Made by a program: the position numbers and the translations under genes. 64,000 nt of DNA, taken from NCBI RefSeq assembly GCF_007483665.1, contig NZ_VIQO01000048.1, forward strand, positions 1-64,000, given 5' to 3'. How positions within the stretch are numbered: position 1 is the stretch's first letter; every line of letters begins with the position of its first letter. Positions 8,009 to 17,208 of the stretch are shown piece after piece. A model generated the notes under the pieces. That model was not told the origin of the DNA, made no database searches, and saw only the letters and a list, made by a program, of their open reading frames with translations. The DNA is from Catellatospora sichuanensis (GTDB lineage: Bacteria; Actinomycetota; Actinomycetes; Mycobacteriales; Micromonosporaceae).

Positions 8009-8986
8009 TCAGTGGTGTCGTGCCAGCTCGAGCCGCTGCGGCCCGAGCACGAACGCGGGGTCGACCTGAGCGGCGAGGTCCTCGCCGCTGCGGGCGTTGC
8101 CCCAGGCCTGCGCGTTGCGCAGGTGGAACTCGACGGCCTGCGCGGTGTAGCGCGGCCAGTCCTTCACCACACCATCCACAGTGGACCGGATCCTGTCCAG
8201 TGCGGCGCGGTTGGCCTGCTCCAGCTCGCTGATCGGCTGCGGCGCGCCGCGCTCTGCGGCGCGCACGAAGCCGGACCGGCTGATCCAGGTGAGCAGGTCG
8301 TCGCCGACGTGCTCGCGCAGGAACGCCACGTCAGACTGGTCGTCGATCTTGTTGCCGATCACGTGCACCCGCACCCCGAAGTCGCGGGCGTAGCCGATGT
8401 ACTGCCGGTACACCCCCACGCTGCGCAGGGTCGGCTCGCACACCAGGAAGGTCGCGTCGAACCGGGTGAACAGGCCGGAGGCGAAGCTGTCCGCACCCGC
8501 CGTCATGTCCACCACGACGTACTCCCCCGGCCCGTCGACCAGGTGGTTGAGCAGCAGCTCGACCGCGCCGACCTTGGAGTGGTAGCAGGCCACGCCCAGG
8601 TCCTCGGTGGCGAACGGCCCGGTCACCGCCAGCCGCACCCCGCCGACCCGGCGCACGAGCGCGTCGTAGATCGGGTTGGTCTCGTCGACCCGCAGCAGCC
8701 GGGAACCCTGCCCCGGCGGCGTCGTCTTGACCATGGCGGTGGCCGAGGAGATGCGCGGGTTGTCGCCGCGGAGGTAGTCCTTGATCTTGTCCAGGTGGTC
8801 GCCGAGCGAAGGGAGCAGGACTGCCTCGTCCTCGCTGATCCCGAGCGCCGCCGCCAGGTGCTGATTGATGTCCGCGTCGATGGCCAGCAGCGCCGCGGGG
8901 GTCGCCGCCGCCGCGAGATGCCTGGCCACCAGCGCCGCAAGGGTGGTCTTACCGCTGCCGCCCTTGCCGACGAATGCCATCTTCAT
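8009..8986 (-). CDS. ParA/MinD/CooC-like P-loop ATPase (SCO5388-like)
   Basis: A 325-residue deviant Walker A ATPase. The start MKMAFVGKGGSGKTTLAAL contains KGGSGKTT. The switch-like LLAIDADINQHLAAALG, VVVDMTAGADSFASG and HVIGNKIDDQSD (guanine/adenine-specificity NKxD position) are typical of CooC/MinD maturation-type ATPases. ATG 8986 is preferred over in-frame ATGs at 9004 and 9022 because a TTGACC/TATCAA promoter ends 7 nt before it and there is no ribosome site, implying a leaderless message. The partner downstream is the SCO5389-like protein. A metallocentre-insertion role is possible from the CooC likeness but is unproven. Confidence 0.82.
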   Translation of the reverse strand: MKMAFVGKGGSGKTTLAALVARHLAAAATPAALLAIDADINQHLAAALGISEDEAVLLPSLGDHLDKIKDYLRGDNPRISSATAMVKTTPPGQGSRLLRVDETNPIYDALVRRVGGVRLAVTGPFATEDLGVACYHSKVGAVELLLNHLVDGPGEYVVVDMTAGADSFASGLFTRFDATFLVCEPTLRSVGVYRQYIGYARDFGVRVHVIGNKIDDQSDVAFLREHVGDDLLTWISRSGFVRAAERGAPQPISELEQANRAALDRIRSTVDGVVKDWPRYTAQAVEFHLRNAQAWGNARSGEDLAAQVDPAFVLGPQRLELARHH

Positions 8987-8993
8987 ACTGCTA

Positions 8994-9022
8994 TTGATAG
9001 TCATTTTCAATAGGCCGGTCAA
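8994..9022 (-). promoter_or_regulatory. Leaderless sigma-70-type promoter with overlapping A/T-rich box
   Basis: On the minus strand TTGACC (9017-9022) and TATCAA (8994-8999) are separated by exactly 17 nt, and ATG 8986 follows 7 nt after the -10, where transcription would begin. The segment TTGAAAATGACTATCAA across the spacer and -10 resembles the A/T-rich inverted repeats bound by Fur/Zur-family repressors (TGAAAATnATTTTCA-like, two mismatches), but that is a weak inference. Confidence 0.6.
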
Positions 9023-9117
9023 TCACCCCGCGTGATCCCGCGCGTGTCGTTCCGTCACGGTGTGATGCCGTCCGCCGGACGGCAGGATGGACACGGCTCG
9101 CTGATAAACTGCGCCGA

Positions 9118-10989
9118 GTGTCGATCGCCTCGCCCGCCAGCCCGCTGAGCCCGCCCGCCGACGTCGCGGAGACGGCCGGCGGCGTCCCCGCCGAGGCTGC
9201 CGTGAAGACCCGCCGCCACCGCGCAGACCTGCTGGTCGCGGCCACCGCGCTGCTCCTCGCGGTATGGGTCACCGGCGCGCTCTGGTCCGACCCGGCGCAC
9301 CGCGCCAGCGGCGTCAACTCCGGTGACCAGGCGTTCTTCGAGTGGCTGCTGTCCTACGGCGCGTACGCGCTCACGCACGGCGTGGACCCGCTCTTCACCC
9401 AACTGCTCAACGTGCCGGACGGGGTGAACCTGGCGGTCAACACCTCGATCTCGGTGTACGCCTTCGTCTTCGCCCCGCTGACCATCCTGGCCGGCCCGGC
9501 GATCACGTTCGTGGTCATCCTGACGCTGAACCTGGCCGGCACCGCGTTCGCATGGTACTGGCTGTTCTCCCGACACCTCGGCGCGAACCGGATCGGCGCG
9601 GCCGTCGGCGGCCTGTTCTGCGGCTTCGCCCCGGCCATGATCTCGCACGCGAACGCCCACCTGAACTGGACCGCGCAGTGGGTGATCCCGCTGATCATCG
9701 CGCGGTGCCTGCTGCTGGTGCGGCGGGACCGGCCGGTGCGCGACGGCGCGCTGCTGGGCCTGCTCATCGCGGTCTGCTTCTCCATCGCCGCCGAGGCGCT
9801 GTTCTTCACCGCGCTGGCGCTGGGCGTGTTCACGCTGGTCTGGGCGCTGTCCCGGCGCGCCGAGGTGAAGGCACTGGTGCGCCCGGTGCTCACCGGGCTG
9901 GGCAGCGGCGCGCTCGTGGCGGGCGCGCTGCTGGCATACCCCCTGTGGCTGCACTTCGCCGGGCCGCAGCGTTACCACGGCACCGGCTTCGACCCGCACG
10001 TGCACAACGAGGACCTCGCCGCGTACGCCGCCTGGCCGGAGCGCTCACTGGCCGGCGCGGTAGGCCTCAACGCCGATCTGGCCGCGAACCCGACCGAGGA
10101 GAACTCGTTCTTCGGCCTGCCCCTGCTGCTGCTCGTGATCATCGGCCTGGTGGTGCTGTGGCGGCGCACCGACCGGGCACACCGGGTCAACCTGGTCGGG
10201 CTGGGCGTCACTGCGGCCGTGTTCTTCCTGCTCTCGCTCGGCCCGGAGCTGCGCTGGCTGGGCCGGCTCACCGCCATCCCGATGCCCGAGGCGCTGATCG
10301 GCGGGCTGCCGGTGTTCAACGCCGCACTGCCGTCCCGGCTCGCTCTGATCGTCGCGCCCGTGTTCGGTCTGGTCCTGGCCTGGCTGGCCACCGCGCTCAG
10401 CCGCACCGACGGCGGCAGCATGCGGGTGGCCCTGCCCGGCCCGCGCTGGGCCTGGGTCGCCGGGTTCGCCGTCGCGCTGCTGCCGCTGGTGCCGACGCCG
10501 CTGCTGGCCCGCGAGCGCGCCCCCGTGCCGGAGTTCTTCACCTCCGGCCAGTGGCGCGAGTACGTCGCCGACGGCGGCACCGTGGTGCCCGTGCCGATCA
10601 CCAACGACCTGCTCCCCGACGGCCAGCGCTGGCAGGCCGCGGCCCTGGCCGACGCGGCCGGGGCGGGCGAGGGCGTGTTCCGCCTGCCCGCGGGCTTCTT
10701 CCTGGGCCCCGGCGGCCCGAACGGCACCGGCCGCATCGGCCCGATCCCCCGCCCGACCCAGACGCTGCTGGAGACGGTCGCCAAGACCGGCGCGGCCCCC
10801 GCGGTCACCGAGGCCGACCGGGCCGCACTGCGCGAGGACCTGCGCTACTGGAACGCGAGCATCGTGGTGCTCGCCGACGACGTGCACGGCGCCCACTGGC
10901 CGACCTACCAGCCCGCCCTCAAGACCGTGATGACCGACCTGCTCGGCCCGCCGCAGCGCGTCGGCGACGTCTGGCTCTGGAAGGCCTGA
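9118..10989 (+). CDS. Polytopic membrane protein, possible GT-C-type glycosyltransferase
   Basis: A 623-residue membrane protein with about ten hydrophobic helices between residues 35 and 475 and a soluble C-terminal domain of about 140 residues. The first extracytoplasmic loop carries GVNSGDQAFFEWLLSYG, an acidic motif in the place where GT-C enzymes keep their catalytic Asp. This likeness is structural inference, not a family match. A GTG at 9118 is the start; no strong ribosome site is visible. The convergent gene at 11151 also encodes a large membrane protein, and the asparagine-synthetase-like gene follows, so a cell-surface glycan role for the group is possible. Confidence 0.6.
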   Translation: MSIASPASPLSPPADVAETAGGVPAEAAVKTRRHRADLLVAATALLLAVWVTGALWSDPAHRASGVNSGDQAFFEWLLSYGAYALTHGVDPLFTQLLNVPDGVNLAVNTSISVYAFVFAPLTILAGPAITFVVILTLNLAGTAFAWYWLFSRHLGANRIGAAVGGLFCGFAPAMISHANAHLNWTAQWVIPLIIARCLLLVRRDRPVRDGALLGLLIAVCFSIAAEALFFTALALGVFTLVWALSRRAEVKALVRPVLTGLGSGALVAGALLAYPLWLHFAGPQRYHGTGFDPHVHNEDLAAYAAWPERSLAGAVGLNADLAANPTEENSFFGLPLLLLVIIGLVVLWRRTDRAHRVNLVGLGVTAAVFFLLSLGPELRWLGRLTAIPMPEALIGGLPVFNAALPSRLALIVAPVFGLVLAWLATALSRTDGGSMRVALPGPRWAWVAGFAVALLPLVPTPLLARERAPVPEFFTSGQWREYVADGGTVVPVPITNDLLPDGQRWQAAALADAAGAGEGVFRLPAGFFLGPGGPNGTGRIGPIPRPTQTLLETVAKTGAAPAVTEADRAALREDLRYWNASIVVLADDVHGAHWPTYQPALKTVMTDLLGPPQRVGDVWLWKA

Positions 10990-11037
10990 CGCCCCCCACC
11001 CGACCGTCGGCCGCCCGCCCGCCCGGCCGACCCTTCC

Positions 11038-11116
11038 ATGATCCGCCGACTTGCCGGGCGAGTTGGCGAATGGCCCTTCAAGATACGCACGGGTGCCAGG
11101 CAAGTCGAACGATCAT
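11038..11116. repeat. Family A 75-80 bp palindromic element, copy 1
   Basis: It begins ATGATCCGCCGACTTGCC and ends GGCAAGTCGAACGATCAT, with an asymmetric core TTCAAGATACGC. It lies between the convergent stops at 10989 and 11151. Four further copies are at 20508, 26212, 34995 and 59316. Confidence 0.88.
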
Positions 11117-11150
11117 GAACAGGATCTGACGATCATGAGCCGGGGCGGCG

Positions 11151-12530
11151 TCACCAGTGCCAGGCGGTGCGGGTCAGGCGCGGGGCGAGGTGATCGCGCC
11201 AGGCATCGCGCACCTGGCCCGCGATGCGGCGCACCAGGGGTGTGCCGAGCCAGCCGAGGACGACGGCGCTGTAGGCGACGCTGATCCACTGGCCGCCGGT
11301 CAGGTGGTCGAACTGCCAGGACACCAGCGGGTACCACAGCGAGCTGTACTCGGGCGAGTACCAGCACAGCGCCTCGACCGACTGCGGGGTGTTGAAGCAG
11401 GCGGTGGGCCACAGTTCGTGCCAGAACAGGCTGTTGAGGCCGATCCAGACCGACAGCACCAGTACGGCCAGCGTGATCAGGTTCGCGCCGAGACCCGCCT
11501 GGCGGTGCCCCAGGCGCAGCGCGAGCGCCAGCGCGGCGGGCAGGATGCCGGCCAGGAAGAAGCGCGGCCCCCAGGACATCCCGGCGTACCAGGCCCACCA
11601 GGGGGCGTACACCAGCACCAGGCCGCCGACGAAGATCAGCCAGAGCCGCTGGATCCGGGCCAGGTCGATGCCGGTCGGGCCCAGGTCGGCCAGGGCGCGG
11701 CGGGTCGGCAGGAACATGCCGGGCAGGTACCAGACGATGCCGCGGCCGAAGGCGAACAGGATCGCCAGCACCCCGAAGAAGAACGGGTACGAGAAGCCGG
11801 GCCGCCCCGAGAACGGCATGACGTCCTTCGCGCCGCGGTCGCCGACATAGCCGCCCTTGCGGAGAAGGATCTCCAGCAGCACCAGTGCGGCGGCGACCGC
11901 GACCGGCACCAGCAGCCGCAGGCGGCGGTGCCGCCACGTCTCGACCAGGCTGACCAGGCCGAGCCCGACCACGGTGGCCGGGGTGTTGACCACGCCGACC
12001 ACGGCCGCCGCCCAGCCCCAGCCGCGCCGCCGTCCCCGCACCACGACCACGATGCCGACCATCACGCCCATCATGGTGAAGGTCTCGCTGCCGTAGTGGC
12101 CGACGTCCGGCGCGAGCATGCTCGCCGCCACCGTGATCAGCATGAACCGGCGGATCAGCGCGCCGGGGACCAGCCCGCGCAGCAGCAGCCCGAGCGCGGC
12201 CAGCCCGGCCGCGAAGACGACCAGGTTGAAGTACTCGATCCCGGCCTCGGGGGTGGCCACGGCACGGCCCAGCAGCCATAGCGGCGCGGAGAACAGCGGG
12301 CCCATGATGGAGTACTCGCTGTTGTTGAGGCGGCCCTCGCCGAGCAGCAGGCTCAGGCTGTTGAGCCGGTCCACGCCGTCGGCCACGACCGCGACCTGCT
12401 GGCCCCAGACCAGGCGGGCCAGTCCGGCGAGGATGAGCAGCGTCTCCGCGACCGCGGTCCAGCCCGGACGCCGCCGCGCGGGCGGCTCGGCTGCGGTGGG
12501 CGCGGCGGGTTCCATGGTGGTCAGCGACAC
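11151..12530 (-). CDS. Polytopic membrane protein of unknown function, possible glycosyltransferase
   Basis: A 459-residue protein with about ten hydrophobic helices, a short proline/alanine-rich cytoplasmic start (MSLTTMEPAAPTAAEPPARR) and an Arg-rich end. The first external loop after helix 1 holds VADGVDRLNSLSLLLGEGRL and LNNSEYSIMGPLFSAP, acidic residues placed as in GT-C transferases. No soluble domain is present. Conserved aromatic-rich C-terminal loop (CWYSPEYSSLWYPLVSWQFD) suggests ligand binding outside the membrane. It is co-directional with the asparagine-synthetase-like gene upstream (69 nt gap), so the two may be co-transcribed. Function is not established. Confidence 0.6.
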   Translation of the reverse strand: MSLTTMEPAAPTAAEPPARRRPGWTAVAETLLILAGLARLVWGQQVAVVADGVDRLNSLSLLLGEGRLNNSEYSIMGPLFSAPLWLLGRAVATPEAGIEYFNLVVFAAGLAALGLLLRGLVPGALIRRFMLITVAASMLAPDVGHYGSETFTMMGVMVGIVVVVRGRRRGWGWAAAVVGVVNTPATVVGLGLVSLVETWRHRRLRLLVPVAVAAALVLLEILLRKGGYVGDRGAKDVMPFSGRPGFSYPFFFGVLAILFAFGRGIVWYLPGMFLPTRRALADLGPTGIDLARIQRLWLIFVGGLVLVYAPWWAWYAGMSWGPRFFLAGILPAALALALRLGHRQAGLGANLITLAVLVLSVWIGLNSLFWHELWPTACFNTPQSVEALCWYSPEYSSLWYPLVSWQFDHLTGGQWISVAYSAVVLGWLGTPLVRRIAGQVRDAWRDHLAPRLTRTAWHW

Positions 12531-12599
12531 GGCGCTACCTTACGCACCGTGCCCCCGCGGGTCGGCACGGCCGCGGGGGCCGCCGGTGTCGGCGCGTCT

Positions 12600-14528
12600 T
12601 CACGCACTCGCACCTTTGCGGGCGTCGATGCGGCGACGCACCTGTGCCAGCACCCGCCGCCCGAGATCGGTCCGTTTGACCTGCCGGACGACGGGCGAGA
12701 GGACCTTGCGCGCGGCACGCGGCAGCCGGGTCGCCTTCAGGTAGGGCTTGACGAAGGCCTGGTAGCTCTGTGTCGGCGGGCGTACCGCGCCGGGCTCGAA
12801 CTCGTGCGAGGCGGCGGCGAGCCACACGTACTGCTGGAGCACCCGCTCCTGCGGGCCGCCGCCACGGCCGGCCGCGCAGGCCAGGATCGTCTTGGCCACC
12901 ACCTCACGGCGCATGAGCTGCGACAGCTCGCCGTGCACGGTGTCGAGCAGCCCGTGCACGGACGCGAGCCCGGTGCCGTCCCAGATCCGGGTGACCGTGG
13001 AGCGGCCCGTGTTGACACTGACGAACGGCACGTCGGCCCACTCCGGCACGTACTGCCGGATCACTCCCATGTGCATCGCCCGCTCCCGCTTGCGCTGCGG
13101 GTCGACGGCGAACGCGGCCACGATGAAGTCGGGCGCGAGGAAGGGGGTGACCATGCCGACGCTGTAGGCCAGGGCCGACCAGCGCCGCATGCGCTCCATG
13201 AGGTACGCGTAGTCGGTCAGCCTCAGCCCGGTGAGCCCGGCCGCCGCACCGCGGTCGGTGATCGTCAGCAGCCGCGCCCGCTCCTTCTCGTGCACCTCGG
13301 GATGGGCCGCGCCGGGGGTCACCGCCGCCAGCAGCAGCTTGCTCCGGATCGCCTCGTCGGCCGTCGCCCGCGAGCAGTCGCCGGCGACCTCCGGCGGATA
13401 CCAGTACCCGGTCGCCAGTTCGCCGGCGGCGCCGCCGATCGTCACCGCGAGCTGCTCGGCGAGCTGCCCGGAGCGCGCCGGGCGGACCGTGTACGAGGAC
13501 GGGAACTGGTAGTCGTACTCGGCGTGCAGCCGGCGTACCCGGTCGACGAGGTCGGTCGCGGTGACCCGGGCGAGCGGGCTGGCGTGGACGAGCTGGTGCT
13601 CGACCTCGACGCCCAGCTTCTCCCGGAGGACGCCGACCAGATGGCGCGCCGTGTCCCCCTCGGCCTTGGTGTCGATGTTGGTGAAGAAGGTCGGGAGCAC
13701 GCCCGCGCCGACCATCGACGCGGCGATCACCCGGGAGTCCTTGCCGCCGGACAGGCCGAGCCGCAGCGTGCCGTCGTACAGCCGGGACAGGCCCGCCGTC
13801 GCGGCGCCCAGCCCGGTGCCGGCCAGTTCCATCAGCTCGTCGAAGGAGCACTCGGCCTGGGCCGCGACGGCACGGCGCATCAGATCGTCGGCGCTGAACC
13901 GCTGCCGCTCCGCCACCTCCCAGCCGCCGCCGGGCCGCCGCACCGCCGACATCCGCACGCCGGGGTCCAGCAGCCGGACGCCCGCGTAGGGCGACGAATC
14001 GCCCCCGAAATGCCCCGCCGACACGTACGACGCCCAGCCGTCGAGGTCGGGCGCGAGCGGGCTGCCCAGCGCCTGCGCGACCAGGCCGGGCCGGCTGGCG
14101 AACACCACGAAGTCGTCGGTGCGCCCGATGAAGATCCGGCACATGCCGAGCCAGTCCTGCTGCAGCTCGGCCTGCCCGTCGCGCACCGCCAGCAGGCCGA
14201 AGGGCGGCACCACCGGCGCGTGCACGTCGTCGCCCGCCAGCAGGCGGCCCGCCATCCGCAGCGGCCCGCCGGCCGGGTCGACGCCGACCGGGATGCCGAA
14301 CGACACCACGGTGACTTCGCCGTCCTGCGCCGTCAGCGGCCACCGCAGCCGGTTCCAGTCCGCGCTGTGCCCGGCGAGCACGCCCCAGCCGGGACCTTCG
14401 TGCCGGTGGCGCACGTACGACTCCGGAACCACCGGCGCCAGCGCCTGCTCCGCTCGTTCGACCAGCCTGCGCCGCGCGTCGTCCGACACGTTGCCGTGAC
14501 GGGCGAAATAGCCGAGCACGAAGTACAT
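12600..14528 (-). CDS. Asparagine-synthetase-like protein (PP-loop ATPase), glutaminase Cys absent
   Basis: A 642-residue protein in two parts. Residues 1-220 resemble a degenerate N-terminal glutaminase (Ntn) domain, but it starts MYFVLGYFARHG and lacks the Cys2 needed to release ammonia from glutamine. Residues from about 250 form the synthetase domain with the PP-loop SGGKDSR and FTNIDTKAEGDTARHLV. This means ATP-driven amide (or lactam) formation with another nitrogen source, or adenylation only. ATG 14528 is preceded by GGGGGAA at 5 nt; ATG 14540 (MGERMYF) is an alternative with a poorer site. Such proteins occur in natural-product and surface-polysaccharide loci; two membrane proteins adjoin here. 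Confidence 0.75.
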   Translation of the reverse strand: MYFVLGYFARHGNVSDDARRRLVERAEQALAPVVPESYVRHRHEGPGWGVLAGHSADWNRLRWPLTAQDGEVTVVSFGIPVGVDPAGGPLRMAGRLLAGDDVHAPVVPPFGLLAVRDGQAELQQDWLGMCRIFIGRTDDFVVFASRPGLVAQALGSPLAPDLDGWASYVSAGHFGGDSSPYAGVRLLDPGVRMSAVRRPGGGWEVAERQRFSADDLMRRAVAAQAECSFDELMELAGTGLGAATAGLSRLYDGTLRLGLSGGKDSRVIAASMVGAGVLPTFFTNIDTKAEGDTARHLVGVLREKLGVEVEHQLVHASPLARVTATDLVDRVRRLHAEYDYQFPSSYTVRPARSGQLAEQLAVTIGGAAGELATGYWYPPEVAGDCSRATADEAIRSKLLLAAVTPGAAHPEVHEKERARLLTITDRGAAAGLTGLRLTDYAYLMERMRRWSALAYSVGMVTPFLAPDFIVAAFAVDPQRKRERAMHMGVIRQYVPEWADVPFVSVNTGRSTVTRIWDGTGLASVHGLLDTVHGELSQLMRREVVAKTILACAAGRGGGPQERVLQQYVWLAAASHEFEPGAVRPPTQSYQAFVKPYLKATRLPRAARKVLSPVVRQVKRTDLGRRVLAQVRRRIDARKGASA

Positions 14529-14676
14529 ACGTTCCCCCATGTCCTTACCGTCGGCAGAGGGTAAGGCCCTGGTCGCGCCAGGGAGGTGGGACAAACCAGA
14601 CAACCGACGGGCAGGAGACCGTCCACATTGCCTGATCCGGCGATGAATGAGCAGCTCAGACGTGGTATGAAAGGCA

Positions 14677-14720
14677 GAAGTGCACCTTCGGCCGGATCTC
14701 GTCGGCCGAAGGTGCACTTC
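14677..14720. terminator. Perfect 18-bp hairpin after the MMPL gene
   Basis: Arms 14677-14694 and 14703-14720 pair perfectly around an 8-nt loop. It lies 14 nt after the MMPL transporter stop, between that gene and the 5' end of the asparagine-synthetase-like gene (both on minus strand). Its GTGCACCTTC core recalls the family C elements (GGGCACCTTC). The rest of 14529-14734 shows no coding or other feature I can support. Confidence 0.75.
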
Positions 14721-14734
14721 CTCCCCACCCCGGG

Positions 14735-17032
14735 TTACTGCGGCAGGCCGCGTTGCCGCTCGGGTCTGCCCGCCCGCCAGAGCCGGCCCGGCCACCAGAC
14801 GAACCGGCCGATGTCCACCGTCAGCGCGGGCACCAGCAGCGAGCGCACCAGCAGCGTGTCCAGCAGCACGCCGAAGGCGACCGCGAATGCGATCTCCACC
14901 ACGAAGACCAGGGGCAGCACCGCAAGCGCCGCGAACGTCGCCGCCAGCACCACACCGGCGGAGGTGATCACGCCGCCGGTCACCGCCAGCCCCTTGAGCG
15001 TGCCCGCCGTGTGGCCGAGCTTGGCGGCCTCCTCACGGACCCGGGTCATCAGGAAGATGTTGTAGTCGACGCCCAGGGCCACCAGGAACACGAACGCGAA
15101 CAGCGGGTACGAGGAGTCGGCCCCGGCGAAGCCCAGCACGTCCTTGAACACGATCCCGGAGATGCCCAGTGTCGCCAGGTAGGACAGCACCACCGTGGCG
15201 ATCAGCAGCAGCGGCGCGATCAGCGAGCGCAGCAGCACCATCAGGATCAGGAAGATGACGCCCAGCACCAGCGGAATGATCACGTTGCGGTCGCGCTGCG
15301 AGGTGTGCTGCACGTCGTAGTTGATCGCGCTGAACCCGCCGACCTTGGCCTGCGCGCCGTCGATCGCGTGCACCGCGGCCCGCAGCCGTTCGACCGTCGC
15401 CAGCGCGGCCGGCGAGTCGGCCGGATCGGTCAGCGTCGCGTCGATGCGCACCATGCCGTCGACGACCTTCGGCGCCGGCAGCGGCGGCACGACGACCGGC
15501 GCCTGCGCGCCCTGCCCGGTCGTACCCGCCCCGTCGGTCGCCGGGGTCTGGCCGGGAGCGGGGTTCTGGCCGGGAGCGGGGGCGTCACCGGCCGGCGGGA
15601 CGACCGGCATGACCGGCATCCCGGTGAACGGGGCCGCCTCGGCCACGCCCTTGGTCTGGCGCACCGCCAGCAGCACCTGATCCAGCTTCTCGGCCCGGGT
15701 GACGATCTCGGCGGGGCTGCCGGTGCCGCCCGGGAAGTGCGCGGTGGTCAGCTCCTGTGCGGCCACCGAGTCGGGGTTGCCGGTGAAGCCCTCCGACTGC
15801 GGGATGCCGTCGGCCTCCAGGCGGGTCAGCCCTGCGACTCCGGCCAGCAGCAGCACCGCGGTGCCGATCCAGACCAGCCGGGCCCGTCGGCCGACCAGCG
15901 CGGACACCTTCGCCCAGATGCCCCGCTCCGCCACGGGCGCGGTGTCGAACTTCGGCCGCACCGGCCAGAACGCCACCCGGCCGAGCAGGGCCAGGATCGC
16001 CGGGAGCAGGGTCAGCGAGACGGCGAGGCTGCTGGCGATGCCGATCGCGCCGACCGGGCCGAGGCCCTTGTTGGAGGCGAGGTCGGACACGAGCAGGCAG
16101 AGCAGGCCGAGGATGACCGTCGCGCCGCTGGCCAGGATCGGCTCGAAGGAGGCGCGCAGCGCGACCCGCATCGCGTCGTACCGGCTCTCGGTGTGCCGCA
16201 GTTCCTCGCGGAAGCGCGCCACCAGCAGCATCGCGTAGTCGGTGGCCGCGCCGAGCACCAGCACGTCGAGGATGGCCTGGCTCTGGCCGGAGACCGTGAT
16301 GACCTCCTCCTTGGCCAGCAGGTAGACCACGCCGTTGGCCAGCGCGAACGCCAGGCCCGCGCCGAAGAGCACGACCACGGGCAGGATCGGGCTGCGGTAC
16401 ACGATCAGCAGGATGATCAGAATGATGCCGACGGTGACGCCGAGCAGCAGGCCGTCGATGGAGCCGAAGACCTCCATCATGTCGGTGAGGATGCCGCCCA
16501 GCCCGCCGACGTGCGCGTCCAGCCCGCCGGGCAGGCCCGTGTGGTCGCGGATCCAGGTCACGTCGGCCATGTTCTTCTGCGCGTCGGTCTCCGTGAACAG
16601 CACGGTGACCTGGGCCGCCTTGCCGTCGTCGGAGTAGCGCGGGAGCAGCGGGACGTCGGCGAGCCGGCTGCCGAGCTCACGCTTGATGGTGGCCAGCTGC
16701 TCGGCGATGACCGTCTTGTCCGCCTCGGTGAGCCCGCTGTCGCGGCCGTAGACCAGCTGCGCGGGCACCACGTCGAGCCCGGCGAACTTCTTGCTCAGGT
16801 CGAGCACGACGGTCGCCTCGGCGCTCTCCGGCAGGAACGAGGCGTTGTCGTTCTTCTGGACATCGGCGGTCTTGCTGGCAAAGCCGCCCATGGCCCCGCC
16901 CACGACCAGCCAGACCACGAGCCCGACCGCCGGCAGCAGCCAGCGCAGGCGCCGTGGCCGCGGTGGCGCGACAGCCCCGGCCTCCTGCCCCGGTTCGCCC
17001 CGGAGCTCCTTCTTCTCCCGCGTCGCCGTCAT
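14735..17032 (-). CDS. MMPL family RND-type transporter
   Basis: A 765-residue inner-membrane transporter with two halves, each one helix, a large external loop, then five to six helices. Family hallmarks include the proton-relay region VLVLGAATDYAMLLVARFRE in the first half and FVFLVALGVDYNIFLMTRVRE in the second. The second external loop carries a Pro/Gly/Ala-rich low-complexity insert (PPAGDAPAPGQNPAPGQ). ATG 17032 is chosen with AAAGGA upstream; an earlier in-frame ATG adds 13 residues without a site. MMPL proteins export lipids or drugs; the cargo here is unknown. Divergent from lipB, with an 18-bp palindrome in between. Confidence 0.9.
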   Translation of the reverse strand: MTATREKKELRGEPGQEAGAVAPPRPRRLRWLLPAVGLVVWLVVGGAMGGFASKTADVQKNDNASFLPESAEATVVLDLSKKFAGLDVVPAQLVYGRDSGLTEADKTVIAEQLATIKRELGSRLADVPLLPRYSDDGKAAQVTVLFTETDAQKNMADVTWIRDHTGLPGGLDAHVGGLGGILTDMMEVFGSIDGLLLGVTVGIILIILLIVYRSPILPVVVLFGAGLAFALANGVVYLLAKEEVITVSGQSQAILDVLVLGAATDYAMLLVARFREELRHTESRYDAMRVALRASFEPILASGATVILGLLCLLVSDLASNKGLGPVGAIGIASSLAVSLTLLPAILALLGRVAFWPVRPKFDTAPVAERGIWAKVSALVGRRARLVWIGTAVLLLAGVAGLTRLEADGIPQSEGFTGNPDSVAAQELTTAHFPGGTGSPAEIVTRAEKLDQVLLAVRQTKGVAEAAPFTGMPVMPVVPPAGDAPAPGQNPAPGQTPATDGAGTTGQGAQAPVVVPPLPAPKVVDGMVRIDATLTDPADSPAALATVERLRAAVHAIDGAQAKVGGFSAINYDVQHTSQRDRNVIIPLVLGVIFLILMVLLRSLIAPLLLIATVVLSYLATLGISGIVFKDVLGFAGADSSYPLFAFVFLVALGVDYNIFLMTRVREEAAKLGHTAGTLKGLAVTGGVITSAGVVLAATFAALAVLPLVFVVEIAFAVAFGVLLDTLLVRSLLVPALTVDIGRFVWWPGRLWRAGRPERQRGLPQ

Positions 17033-17084
17033 CGCGAGGCGTCCTTTCCCTACGTGCAGCAAGGTTGGCACAACGTGACACTAT

Positions 17085-17102
17085 TTGTGAAAGCTTTCAC
17101 AA
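17085..17102. promoter_or_regulatory. 18-bp perfect palindrome, operator candidate
   Basis: TTGTGAAAGCTTTCACAA is fully palindromic and sits 53 nt upstream of the MMPL start and 107 nt upstream of lipB, in a divergent intergenic region. It looks like a repressor site for the transporter gene. No regulator gene is adjacent. Confidence 0.6.
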
Positions 17103-17208
17103 GCTCGCGCACACGATACCGATCGCAAGCCGGGCACGCATTCACGGGGACGGGTGACGCCGAGCACCTTCCCTGGCCGGGAGCGCACGCGCGAGTAGCC
17201 TGAGCGAC

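Noticed and set aside
12600-14795. Longer start for the asparagine-synthetase-like protein at 14795
   Set aside because: The extra codons cover the 14677-14720 hairpin and give an Arg/Pro-rich sequence without family likeness.
14753-17203. Long open frame on the plus strand (816 codons) opposite the MMPL transporter
   Set aside because: Composition is Arg/Gln/His/Asp-rich with no motifs, while the minus frame shows clear MMPL motifs.
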